From positions 21,500,461 to 21,564,460 of the forward strand of contig NC_064548.1 of assembly GCF_023856365.1 (NCBI RefSeq): a stretch of 64,000 bases of DNA, read 5' to 3'. The stretch is from Brienomyrus brachyistius. Lineage: Eukaryota > Chordata > Actinopteri > Osteoglossiformes > Mormyridae. The position numbers and the translations under genes are program-made. The notes under the pieces were generated by a model. It worked only from the letters and a program-made list of their open reading frames with translations, was not told where the DNA came from and did not search any database. This document shows, piece after piece, positions 1-10,416 of this stretch. Each line of letters opens with the position of its first letter. Position 1 is the stretch's first letter.

Positions 1-62
1 AGCAGAGTTTCATGCTAACAGCACATCTGTGTTCGGCCTCCATGCCAAGCCCTACCTGTCTG
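1..62 (-). CDS. pgap1: PGAP1 downstream exon, cut by the window edge
   Basis: On the minus strand a TTACAG acceptor is followed by an open frame, [20 protein letters not shown], running to base 1. Its Q-13-CAV spacing matches the human QAFKINVVSKCSAV segment, the next conserved block after the exon at 2282. A double CAGCAG makes the exact start ambiguous (59 or 62). Confidence 0.55.
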
Positions 63-3000
63 CTGTAAGAAGAGTTACAGGAATGAATCACAGGAGAGCA
101 ACTTAGCAAACAAAGTTAAACAGCACTGCATAACACAAAAACAGCGAAGTATAACAAAATGACAACAAAATGTACTGTTGGAACCAAAAACACAACAATG
201 CTGTATCACTGCAATTTATGGAATATATCTTATAATATATCTGACAGCTTGGTTAACTGTTTAGTATGGAGTGGCTACCACGATGGTCAAATACATATAT
301 AGTTTTGAGTGTAAAATTATTACAATGGGAAACCACATCTTATCTATTTGACCAACAAGATTAAAGCAACCGAACATTATGCCAAATGATGAGAGTTGTA
401 CAAAACCATTTGCACTAAACTAAAACATTTGGACATTTGTGTGAAGCAATGAGAAATAATATTCTGCTGTGCAGAAAGGACATTATGATGTCGGAATTAC
501 ACCGGTTATTTTGCAAATGTTACGTGTCATTTAAGAATTGCTCCAAGGCAAGCAAGAAAAACTAAGTATCAGTTTGCTAAAGACAAATGATTGGTCATCG
601 ACAATGAGAAAGTAGGAACCGACTCATTTAGCACTGCGGAGCTCAGGAGCAAATTACACTGACATACTGACAATATATCTAAGCATTTTTACTCTTGTGG
701 TTAAAACGATGCTTACTGCACTTTTCATCTTGGTGGCACTGACTAATTCATTGGTGTTATTTGAGTTACAGGCTTTTGCAGCTACACCATAGTGCTTTGC
801 TGCACACACAAATTGTCTTGAGAAATGTTCTTATAGTATTGAGAACATCAGGTATGCTTCATTAAATGTGACAAAGCAGTCAAGAAAAACTGTAATACAC
901 ACAAGTTTATCTCACTAACCAACAATAGGAACATTCCCCGTCTGGTCATGTCTGACCAAACCTTTTTAATTCTCCTAGAAATCACATCTTTGAACTCCGT
1001 TTAGTGAGCGACTTTAGCCTACTTTTGGCTAACACTACAGTAATGGACTCTAATTGTTAAATTTTCATTAGCATAAAAGCCATACATTGCTAATTTAGCA
1101 TATATAACATTCATTACCAATTTAACTTTGACTTAAATTTGTGCTTTTGAATAAACTTGGAGAAGCTTAAGCCGCAGTGCAGCTCACTGGCTTCTCTGCT
1201 CCGCACCTGTATGCAGGCAGGATCGCACTGTCAGCTCTCTACGCTGTGCACGTTTAATGCAGTGCTGTAGCTACGCTTTTGCAGGACCTAAGACTGCATT
1301 TACAGTTAGATTTCTCTCCATGTCCTGTTTGTTTTAGTGATTTGAGCAGCTTATACATGCAGAAGGTATTGCATTTTTATGATTATAATTTGAGCAACTG
1401 AAACATTTGGTGGGGGGGGGCAGGACATACAGTAGGGGGGGTAGCTGCACCCATTTGCCCCCCCGTAGATCCGCCCCTGGCCTACATGCAAAATGTCCAG
1501 GGGCCGTGTTTGTGTCTGACATCTGGCACGAGCGTAAGCAGGACTGGAGCTACGTAACGTCTAACAAAGCAGTGAGAGTTAGAGAGCTAAATGGTGTCCC
1601 ACTGAGTGACAATAACACAGCTGTCAGCTCTGGCTCTGTGTAAAGCTCATGCCAGAATTCATTATTGATGAAGCAAGACGGACCATAAATTATTACTGTC
1701 GTTATACGAGAGACCACAAAAAAAAGCACATTGTCTTTGGCGGGGGGTTCTGGCTGAGCATGGGGGTGGGACGGCTGATCTGGCCAGAGCTTAACGAAAG
1801 CAAGATATGAAACACATCAAAAGAACATTAAAATTTAAAGGAAATTAATAAACGTATATAAAAAACAAAGATATTGGTCACGCTTTACTCGAGGGTGCAC
1901 AAGAAACTTAGTAACTCGGCTACTGCTCAAGTACAAATCATGACCCATTATGATTGATTAATGAAGAACAAACACAGGGTCAGTACACAAATAACACTTA
2001 GCTACTGGTTAATTAATGCATTAAGTAAAAGTGTACTACTACATTATTTGTGACCCCTCAAGTAAAGTGTTACCCGATACTGTCTTAACATCCAAATATC
2101 CTGGAGGAGTACAGTACCATCTTACACTTTTAATAGTGGGCAGTACATTCAGGCACTCACACTGTCCTACTCTGTGGTATAAAAATAGCTTTGACCCTTA
2201 AACTTTAGCTCTAATTGAATGCTGAAAAGCAAAGGGGAGGGGGGAGTAGCTTAGGCATCCTGCCACATGTGGGACACTCACCGAGGGAGAGGACATGTGG
2301 CACAGGTGTGGACACCATCCTGGAGTCCAGATTGAGCCACTCGCACTCCACACTGAACTGTGAGAGGGATACAGACAGGATGCAGCTCACAGTCTCACAC
2401 GGGCATGAGGTTAGAGCCCTAAACTTGTAACTGTGGGGGGGGGGGGGCAGTTCCAGGAGGACTTACCTGATTACCAGCAAGGTTAGAGGCACCGATGACC
2501 AGGTGGGACACCGAGGACAGGTCACTGAGCTTCACTGTCACGACCTGCGGACAGTGGCGGGCAGACAGCTGGGTGACTCACAGGGGCCTTCGCGCGGGTC
2601 GCCCACGCGCTCGTAGTGATGGGGGACAGGGCTTACCTTATAGGCGGGCAGCAGTTCTGTCCCCCAGGACAGGTCTATAGCCTGCGCGCTGACAGGAGAG
2701 AACACGGGTCACTTTAAGTATGCAAATTATTCACTAATTACTTGTGCTTCTTGTCTGTCCACCAGCCCTTAAAATTTGCACTACAAAACAGGGCAAAAAA
2801 TGTATTATACTTTGAAAGGACTGGCAAACCAATGAAAACACACCCAAATGATGTCACCACTAAAAAAGACACAGAGCACTTATGTAGACCAGACATCTGA
2901 CATATCTGAAGTTGGGGCTGTTTCATCATTAAAAAGAAAAGTTTTAAGGTAAAGAAATACCACGTTTCTTTTTTTATAGAATATAATGGTTTAGCTTCCA

Positions 3001-6000
3001 GGATAGGCGCCGGACCCCTGTGACCCTGCATAGGCAATGGATGGATGGATGGATGGATGGATGGATGGTTCGGCCAGGAGAATTGGGCGTAACCAGCACC
3101 AAACACAAGCTGGGAGGGACTCCTGCTAAGCCAGAATGTAGCTGAAACATCCAGAAAATGGTGAAAAATGGGGAGTACAGAACTCCCTGAACACAGGAGG
3201 TGAGGGCAGGGGAGGGGCAGCTCTCACCAAAAGGAGGTGTTCATCTGGGTGCATCCATACAGCCAGCTGCTCATCTCCTGCAACACACAGCGGAACGGCA
3301 GCTGTCACGACACACCAGTCCCATCACTTACCACCAGGTAGCGTCCCTGAGACATCACTCATGTCCCCGCACAATGCTTCATCTCACCAGACTGCTGCTC
3401 CGACAATGGAAGTGGCTGTAAGCCTTCCTGCGGCCAGAGAGGGCGAACAGGAAGTACTTCACCCTGGGCTCCTGCAACGACGTGTAGCGACATCAGCCCG
3501 ACATGGCGGCTCAACGCAGGAAAGCGAAAAAAGCGCGAGAGCTTGGGGGCCCCCGACCGGACGCCGACCTTGGGCGCGCTGTACAGCAGCCTCAGGGTGT
3601 TGACCTCTGTCCACGCCTCAGCAGGGCCTGCATGACGGAAAGGGGAGAGTCGTCAGTGGGCGACTAATGCTACGTGGAGCTCCGGGGGTCAGCTCCCTGC
3701 TACTGACCTGATAACCAGGAGACCTCTGTGTCATGCTGCTCTTCCAGAAGCCGCATTGGATGCCTGATGAAGTGATGCTTCAACACAGCCATTCTGCGCT
3801 GCTGGTCCTCGGTGAACTGTGGTGACGGGTACATACACACACACACATACACACACACACACACAGGTCAGTCCTCCTAGCTGACAGCCACAGCAACAAC
3901 AGCATCGGTGCCAAGAATAAAAAAAAAAAAAATTGCACACACACACACACACACACACAACATAAATCAGATGCTAAGATGCAAGAACCTGATCTGAGTC
4001 AGAGTTTAAATTAAGTAACACTGAAGTCGACTAACAATATTTAATGTAAATATATTACCACTGCACTGCCCCACATGCATATTGCACTACTCCAAACACT
4101 CTTTCAGTGGTGCAACAAATCAAGTATGTCTTCAAGATTAACAGCATTCTACAATAAACACGAACCCACAATCAAGTCACAGGGGAAACCTGATTCTCAA
4201 GCGAGGCAGCTTTACCTTAAACACAGAGCGTGTTTTTACTTAATCTACCAGCAACCTGGAAACGTCAGCTACACCCTGAGCCCTGGCCTCTTCCCCCAAA
4301 GCATTTTCCAATTGATTTACCAGAGTTACAATCCATTACAAACTGAGCTAGTCGAACAGACTGAAACATGGTCAGGATAAGTCCGTTATCTGCAAACGGG
4401 GATATAGTGACAAACAGCGGAGTCACCCCCCCTCTCAGGATCGTTAAACACAGGGTGCTGATCAAAAACAAACACTCTGTTTTAGAACAACCATCCATCC
4501 ATCCATCCATTTTCCAAACCGCTTATCCTACTGGGTCACGGGGGGTCCGGAGCCTATCCCGGAAGCAATGGGCACATTGTGTTTAAATATAATTCCTCCT
4601 CCTCCCTCCATTTTCCAAACCGCTTATCCTACTGGGTCACGGGGGGTCCGGAGCCTATCCCGGAAGCAATGGGCACATTGTGTTTAAATATAATTCATCA
4701 AAGTCAAATAATCTTTTTCCATCAAAGCCATATCCTGAGAATCAGTGTGATTATATCTGCCATAAAGGGTGGTTAATAAGCTTAATGATGTAATTATTAG
4801 TGATTATTTAATGCTTTGCTGCTTTTTAAATAATGATTACGCCATAAAATAGTTCAGGCAGATCCCATTTCATGAATCTAGTTTCTATACAGTAACTGGC
4901 TCCCATTTATATCGTGACTCTGTGCTGGATTAATGGTCAAGGAAAATTGTTCCCATGTAAAGCTTCTATTCTTTGATCTATATCTGTATTATTTTCATTT
5001 GAATAAACAAACCAGGCCCAGGTAATATAGAAGAATGAGACGAAGGTGACAAAGGGACACCAAGTGTCAGCTGCATGTTGTCTGCGTACCTGTCTTGTGT
5101 CTGGGTCAATGAGGTCAAAGAGGGCCCTCACAGTGGCAAGAACCAGCTCTTTGCACCTGAATAAGACAGTAAGACACATACAAACGTTTGTATTCATATC
5201 TTTGTGGGGTCCCTCCGTTCATCTCTATGGGAAAAATCTCTCCCAACGATGACAACCTTTTTTGATTGCAGTGACAATTAATTTATTTTTTTAAATTGAG
5301 TTTCCCCTTGTGGGGATCGAAAAAATTTCCCCCACAAGGTCAAAACAACAGGTTTTTAATTACGTTGTGGGGACATTTAGTCTGTGTATATATACATGCC
5401 CACACACAACCACATACACATGCACAGAGTGGTCAGCCCCCCTAGCTGACAATCACAGTGAGAACAACAGCGCCAAGAATAACACACAAGTGCAGTGCTC
5501 TTTAGTTACTTTTGAAGTTCATCAAAGAGATAAACATTAGCAGGGATTTATAATAAACCTCCCCATTGGCAGACGTCCACCCCACCAGCCGAGAGAAGGA
5601 GGCTCAGATGTGTACAGAGACAAAGAGACTTACCACACGATGGACAGGTGGTCTGTGGACACCCAGGTCCTGGGCACAGCAGTGGTCTTTAGCAGAACCC
5701 CGCAGAGGAGAGGAGGGGAAAACCGAGAGATGGGGAAAGTCGTTAGGTGCTAATCACTCACTTGAAAACAGCAGGGGGACCCGGGTGTGTTGCCACAGCA
5801 ACAGTGAAGTACTTTAGCATGGTGTCTGCCTGCCAGTCATTCGGCATGATTGCAGTCATGTGACGGGACTCTCTGAGGCTGCTTACCACCATGGACAGCT
5901 TGCTGGGGTCTCCCTGGGGGCAGGGCAGGGCCGTCAGGCCAGAGCGTACCTGGTAATCCCTGTGCCCCCCCCCTACAGACAGCACCGTCACATTGTGGAG

Positions 6001-8370
6001 CTCCTCCGTCCCTGCACACCAATGCCTCCTAACTGTGGAGTAAAAATCTGACACGTGGGGGGGGAATGGTCATAATAAGGTGCAGTAAGGCTGCTGTGAA
6101 CTGGATGGGTGAGCTCTGTGTCTTTGTACCTAGCAGGTCAGCGTCCAGCGCTAACACAGGGGCCTGGTGAGGCGAAGCCTGGGTCAGGATCAGGCTGACC
6201 AGTGTGGGGTCGAAGCGAGGCAGTGTGAAGAGAGCCCGGGCGACCACACCGCCCATGGAGTGTCCTACCAGCACCACACTGCGCGGGGGGTGGGGCTGAT
6301 TCTGGACAGAGATATGAGGCGTCTGTCAGATCACCGCCCTCGGCACCACCGGACAGTTTCTTTCCCTGTGTCAACAGATTCCTAACCCAGTGACCGACAT
6401 CCCTCCAACATATTGTCATTGTTTCACCTGCACTGTAACTGTGTCTGCATATTATGCATATTTATTCTTCTTTGCTGTGGTTCATCTGCCATTTTACACT
6501 GAGGTCGTGTTGCATATGTTTATTACTTATTTGTTTACTCGTTCTGATATTACACTGCTGTGTGTCCTGCACTGTCCCGTCTTGTATGACACTGCTGTGT
6601 GTCCTGCACTGTCCTGTCTTGTATGGCACTGCTGTGTGTCCTGCACTGTCCCGTCTTGTATGGCACTGCTGTGTGTCCTGCACTGTCCCGTCTTGTATGA
6701 CACTGCTGTGTGCCCTGCACTGTCCTGTCTTGTATGGCACTGCTGTGTGTCCTGCACTGTCCCGTCTTGTATGGCAGTGCTGTGTGTCCTGCACTGTCCC
6801 GTCTTGTATGGCACTGCTGTGTGTCCCGCACTGTCCTGTCTCACATTCCTCAGAGCAAATGTGGCAACAGAACTTTAGAAAAAAATGAAAGGGGCCTAGT
6901 TGATGCTACGCGTACGTCACGTGACCTCTCCTGACCTTGTAGAGGCGCAGTATGGCCTTGATGCTCTCGTGTAAGAAGAGTGTCTGTCGCTGGAGGCTAC
7001 CCCCATAGAGGGCCACCAACTCCTCTCTGAAATCCACGGTGAACACGTTCAGGTGGATCCTGCCAGCCATGTGCTCTGCTTTCCGGAGAGCTACTGAGCC
7101 CAGGGACCTCGCTGACACAGGAAACAAGAAAAAACAAACGTGCCCTAAATGGTTAGGCACTCATGTTTTTTAAGTCACAAAGAAGTCATGCATGAATCGA
7201 GAAGTACAGCTTGAGACTGGTGGACGATACAGACAGCTGATGATATACAGCTCCATTAGATCTGTCAGCTGAAATTCACATGGCTCCAGAGCTGATCAGG
7301 GAGCATGCTTATCTGAAACACAGCTTCCACCCGCAAGATGACAGCTAGACACCGGCTCGTGGCCAGGCCACGGACTCCTCACCTTGCTTGTAACTGCCTG
7401 CATTTCCAGGTAGGAACAGCACGGGGGCGCCACTGAGTTTCAGTCCCCGGGTTTCCTGGGCGTAGGCACCCTCTCCGTACAGGTAGAGCCCGTATCCTGG
7501 GTACTGATTCGCCACACGCCGGGGCAGCTGTACACGCTGGGGGGTGCACATAAACAGACACAAAACAGAACAGAGCCATTTACTGTCCAGCTCAAACTGG
7601 CACTCAGATTTACTTCCATGATGTCCTGCTCTGACCAGCTTGAAAGTAGCTCCCTAATCCGAATGGAAAATTAAGACCTGCCTGCACCACACTGGGTCTG
7701 CTGATCCAGTGAAGGCTGTGCCCTTTCAGCCTGCCTCTGACCACTCCTCAGCCTGCCAGAAAATCAAAGGCCAGGTCGAATGTAGCTAATCAACTTAAGG
7801 AGGATCAACAGGGACAGTAAGGGAAGGATCGGACATGGGTGCCTGAAAAAAACAGCCACCAAATGAACGAAATATTGCCTGAACATAACTACATTTTCCT
7901 TATCCACTTTAAATCTGACTCCCCATTGCCGATTGTTTCCACTGACCATCACCTCTAACCTACGCCCAGACAACACGGGAATGGCGATGGAGGTATAATT
8001 ATCAAGTCACTTCGATCCGACAAATGTTCGGTTTTCCTGTCTTTATCGGAGAAATGACACAGCACGCCACTTTCACATGTTCAGAACAGCTGCCTTCAGA
8101 GCGGTTCTTAGCGGGCTTCTGGCGTCCGTAAGAAAGCAATGTGCGCAGCACCGTGCACGCTACGTATACTCATGCACGCCGTGCATCACGTTGTACCCAG
8201 CCGCCCCCCACCCCTAAGGACCCCCACGATCCGCTCACCCGGTATTCGGGGTACTCGAACATGTAGGTCATGCTGCATCTGTTCTCCTCGAATCCCCACA
8301 TCAGCTCCCGCAGCCCCATTCCCAGGAGCCCCAGGACACAGCTGTAAAAGGCGACCGTGACGCTTTTCAT
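1..8370 (-). CDS. pgap1: PGAP1, GPI-inositol deacylase (5' half; 3' end off the window)
   Basis: PGAP1 is an ER membrane lipase-like enzyme that removes the acyl chain from the inositol of GPI anchors soon after attachment to protein, which allows ER exit. Coding exons read on the minus strand: 8239-8370, 7383-7536, 6936-7111, 6130-6301, 5887-6047, 5634-5686, 5090-5156, 3708-3816, 3569-3627, 3388-3471, 3228-3277, 2637-2688, 2467-2544 and 2282-2357. All phases join. Together they give about 474 residues, roughly the first half of the roughly 920-residue family. An N-terminal hydrophobic segment (about residues 7-20) is followed by the [19 protein letters not shown] block. The lipase box GHSMGG puts the nucleophile near Ser169. 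A further exon lies at the left edge (about 1-62). The exon expected between it and 2282 was not found. The C-terminal membrane region is outside the window. The donor of exon 9 (GTCGGC) is weak. Identity is firm; the exact borders are my own splice calls. Confidence 0.93.
66..2281. other. PGAP1 intronic DNA, no exon recognised
   Basis: This AT-rich stretch lies between the left-edge exon and the exon at 2282. About 26 residues of the family (the LSSRKVV to NFGQIY part of human PGAP1) should be encoded here, and I could not locate them. It contains one short inverted-repeat element (1876-2074) and a G/C-rich repeat fragment near 1410-1490. Confidence 0.5.
1876..2074. mobile_element. Short inverted-repeat element (MITE-like), 199 bp
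   Basis: The left end GGTCACGCTTTACTCGAGGG mirrors the right end, whose reverse complement is GGTAACACTTTACTTGAGG. No ORF lies inside, and no clear target duplication is visible. The same GGTAACACTTTT-type end recurs at 60549-60965, so the two are probably related non-autonomous DNA elements. Confidence 0.65.
2996..3069 (+). repeat. SINE/LINE tail with (ATGG)n
   Basis: A GGCGCCGGACCCCTGTGACC motif is followed by a run of ATGG units (about 3037-3068). This is the typical 3' tail of teleost SINEs that share an L2-like end. It lies in a PGAP1 intron. Confidence 0.7.
3836..3959. repeat. (CA)n microsatellites flanking an A-rich run
   Basis: Two CA/AC dinucleotide runs (about 3836-3865 and 3937-3959) lie in the PGAP1 intron just upstream of the exon at 3708-3816. 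Confidence 0.85.
4493..4700 (-). repeat. SINE tail fragment, tandemly duplicated with a 101-bp period
   Basis: CCATCCATCC repeats lead into the typical TTTCCAAACCGCTTATCCTA tail seen in reverse orientation. The block from about 4511 recurs from 4612 almost unchanged, including the non-repeat flank that reads CATTGTGTTTAAATATAATTC. The duplication therefore happened after insertion. Confidence 0.8.
6130..6301 (-). CDS. pgap1: PGAP1 catalytic exon (GHSMGG lipase box)
   Basis: Exon 4 encodes [20 protein letters not shown] and then a segment ending [25 protein letters not shown] is the alpha/beta-hydrolase nucleophile elbow. The serine is intact, so nothing in this part suggests loss of activity. 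Confidence 0.93.
6553..6840. repeat. 37-bp minisatellite, about 8 copies
   Basis: The unit contains ACTGCTGTGTGTCCTGCACT followed by GTCCCGTCTTGTATG, with C/T and single-base variants between copies. It lies in the PGAP1 intron between the exons at 6130-6301 and 6936-7111. Because 37 is not a multiple of 3 and the unit has no stop codon in most frames, long ORFs appear in several frames of both strands. None is a gene. Confidence 0.92.
8239..8370 (-). CDS. pgap1: PGAP1 coding exon 1 (start codon, signal-anchor)
   Basis: This exon has 44 codons from the ATG at 8370, ending in CGG before a GTGAGC donor. It encodes a hydrophobic stretch followed by [18 protein letters not shown], the conserved N-terminal block of PGAP1. 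The start is chosen because it is the first ATG before the hydrophobic anchor and matches the human start within a few residues. Confidence 0.9.
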
Positions 8371-10416
8371 TTCTCTGCCTCTTTGTTTCTGTTGCTTTCC
8401 GGCAGCTCTTGCTTAAACCGCTGTCATTCCGAGTCCATGTTCAGCCTTCCTCATTCCAGCATCTGGGTGTCAACCTGAACCTATCGTGGTTGCGAACAGC
8501 AGTTTCAGCTTCACGCCCAAAGGATGACAGACGCGACTGACGGCCAATAGCCGAAGCGGTGCGGAAACGCTAGCCAATGAGGCTGCGAAATGTTTGGTGA
8601 CGTAAAAAGGGGCGGGGCTTTGGCTGATCACTGTCCAGAGTAATTGGAATACACAGCCGCGGGCAGTAACTGTAGATTCTTCGCCTGTGAAAAGAACAGC
8701 GCAATGTAAAACTGAAAAGACGTGAAATAACAAAGGGCACAAATGACGTTTGCGTCCCGTAGTTGTCACAATACAAATGAATAGTACTGCATAATATTCA
8801 TAATATAATCTAATATTCTGTAAATGTACAATTGCTTACGTGTGAGCAAACAACGTATCCCAGTTGGCATGCTTAGATAAACTATCATTAGACAGAACGC
8901 AGGCATAACTAGGTTTGCAGGGTTCGTCGTTTGATGCTTTACATAGGCCTATTTCAATGCAAATGAGAATAGGCTAAATTTGAATAAACCTACTTCCTGT
9001 CTTTTTCTGCGAGATTTATCTTTTGAGATCAATGGGGAATTTAATCAGAGTTCAACAAGATTTGCATTTGAAATAATAATTTGTTGTAAAATTATTCTAC
9101 AACACACTAGAAATTTAATTATACATTCACGATATGAAAAGTCGTGAATTAAATAACATTTTGAATCATTCTGTTCATGGTGAATTGTTTTCAATTTCAT
9201 AGACGTTTTCACCTAAATTGGTGGATTTCTTGCTAAATCAGTTTCGTGACCTTCATCTGAAACTATCTTTTACCAAATGGTGTAAAATTTCCTGGTGTAT
9301 GATCTGATTGCTGTGTTATGTATTCCCAATGCTCATTAACTTTGTGTGGTACTAATTTTCAGGAAGTCTTTAAAAATTTAAAACGCCATTAACAATCGTT
9401 CACTAAATCTTGTATCTCGTATTTTTTCCATGTGTAGTAAATATCTAATCGGTTTTTTCACCACATAATACAATTTAACTCTATTGAATGAAGTCAAAAT
9501 TTATTAATATCATTAGAAGGCATTCTAGAAAAAGCTAGTAGAAACTGTGACTGAGCAATAAAATTTTACTATTTTGCAATACTTCGCGACCTTTGGTAAG
9601 ATGAAAAATGTGCCATCTCCTACTGTGACCTGTATTGTTTCTTTAAAAAAAAAAACGCAGGTCGGATATGTTTCCTCAAAAGTTACTAAAAAATCACTAA
9701 CTAAAATGTTGCTGTTACCAACTGAGGTTACTCATTCCCGGTTTTCTGTTTAGAAGATTGCTTCATGTTACGAATCTATTTGTACTTCCGGAGGATTGCA
9801 ATAGGATACACACTTACCATTTATTCAATTCATTTGAGCTTTACATAGCGCCTTTAGCAAGAAAGTCGCTCAAAGGGACTTGACAAGAGTGTGTGGCAAT
9901 CCACTGTTACATTATTTTTTATAAAACTCGGCCTATGTATAGTGACGATTGTTACTATACATAGTTGTTTATGATATCTATGGTTACTTTATAGTAACAA
10001 TAACATATCCGGTCTTTCATTTCCTGCTTCTATTGGCTGAGTTTTCCTACTAAAATAAAAGTTGATAAATGCTGATGTTTCAACTAATTCAAAAGGCGTT
10101 CGAAATGTTAAATAATTAAATGCACGAATTAGGACATTTGAACGGGAACTGATGATTATAAGTAGATGAATTAGACAGAGCTTTAAAAAAACGATATGAT
10201 TCCAGGGACCGTGTCACACTCGCTAATTTCAGATGAACCCTTTAATAATTTTCTACTGGACACGACACTGCATACTTATAGAGATATTATTAAGCAGAAC
10301 TTTTATTTTGAACGGTGAAAACCGGAAGTTATTAGTGTTCCCAGTGTAACACGTGTTTTTAAATCGTTCTAAAGAGCGACAAGTCGTGTTCTGTGGATTT
10401 TGTATTCTGTAAATCT
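8371..10416. promoter_or_regulatory. Divergent PGAP1/TYW5 intergenic region
   Basis: About 2 kb separate the two start codons, which face away from each other. The 8371-8700 part, next to PGAP1, is GC-richer and is the likely PGAP1 promoter and 5' UTR. The rest is AT-rich, with no recognisable coding exon. A near-perfect hairpin lies at about 9931-9964. No TATA box or factor site was assigned. Confidence 0.5.
9931..9964. repeat. Short perfect-stem hairpin
   Basis: TATGTATAGTGAC and GTTACTATACATA form an almost perfect inverted repeat around a 4-8 base loop. A nearby ATGGTTACTTTATAGTAACAA repeats part of the motif. It is probably a relic of a small inverted-repeat transposon. Confidence 0.6.

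Noticed and set aside
6390..6934. Several 90-160 codon ORFs on both strands
   Set aside because: They are frames of the 37-bp minisatellite. The same peptide recurs in shifted frames, and the region is an intron of PGAP1.
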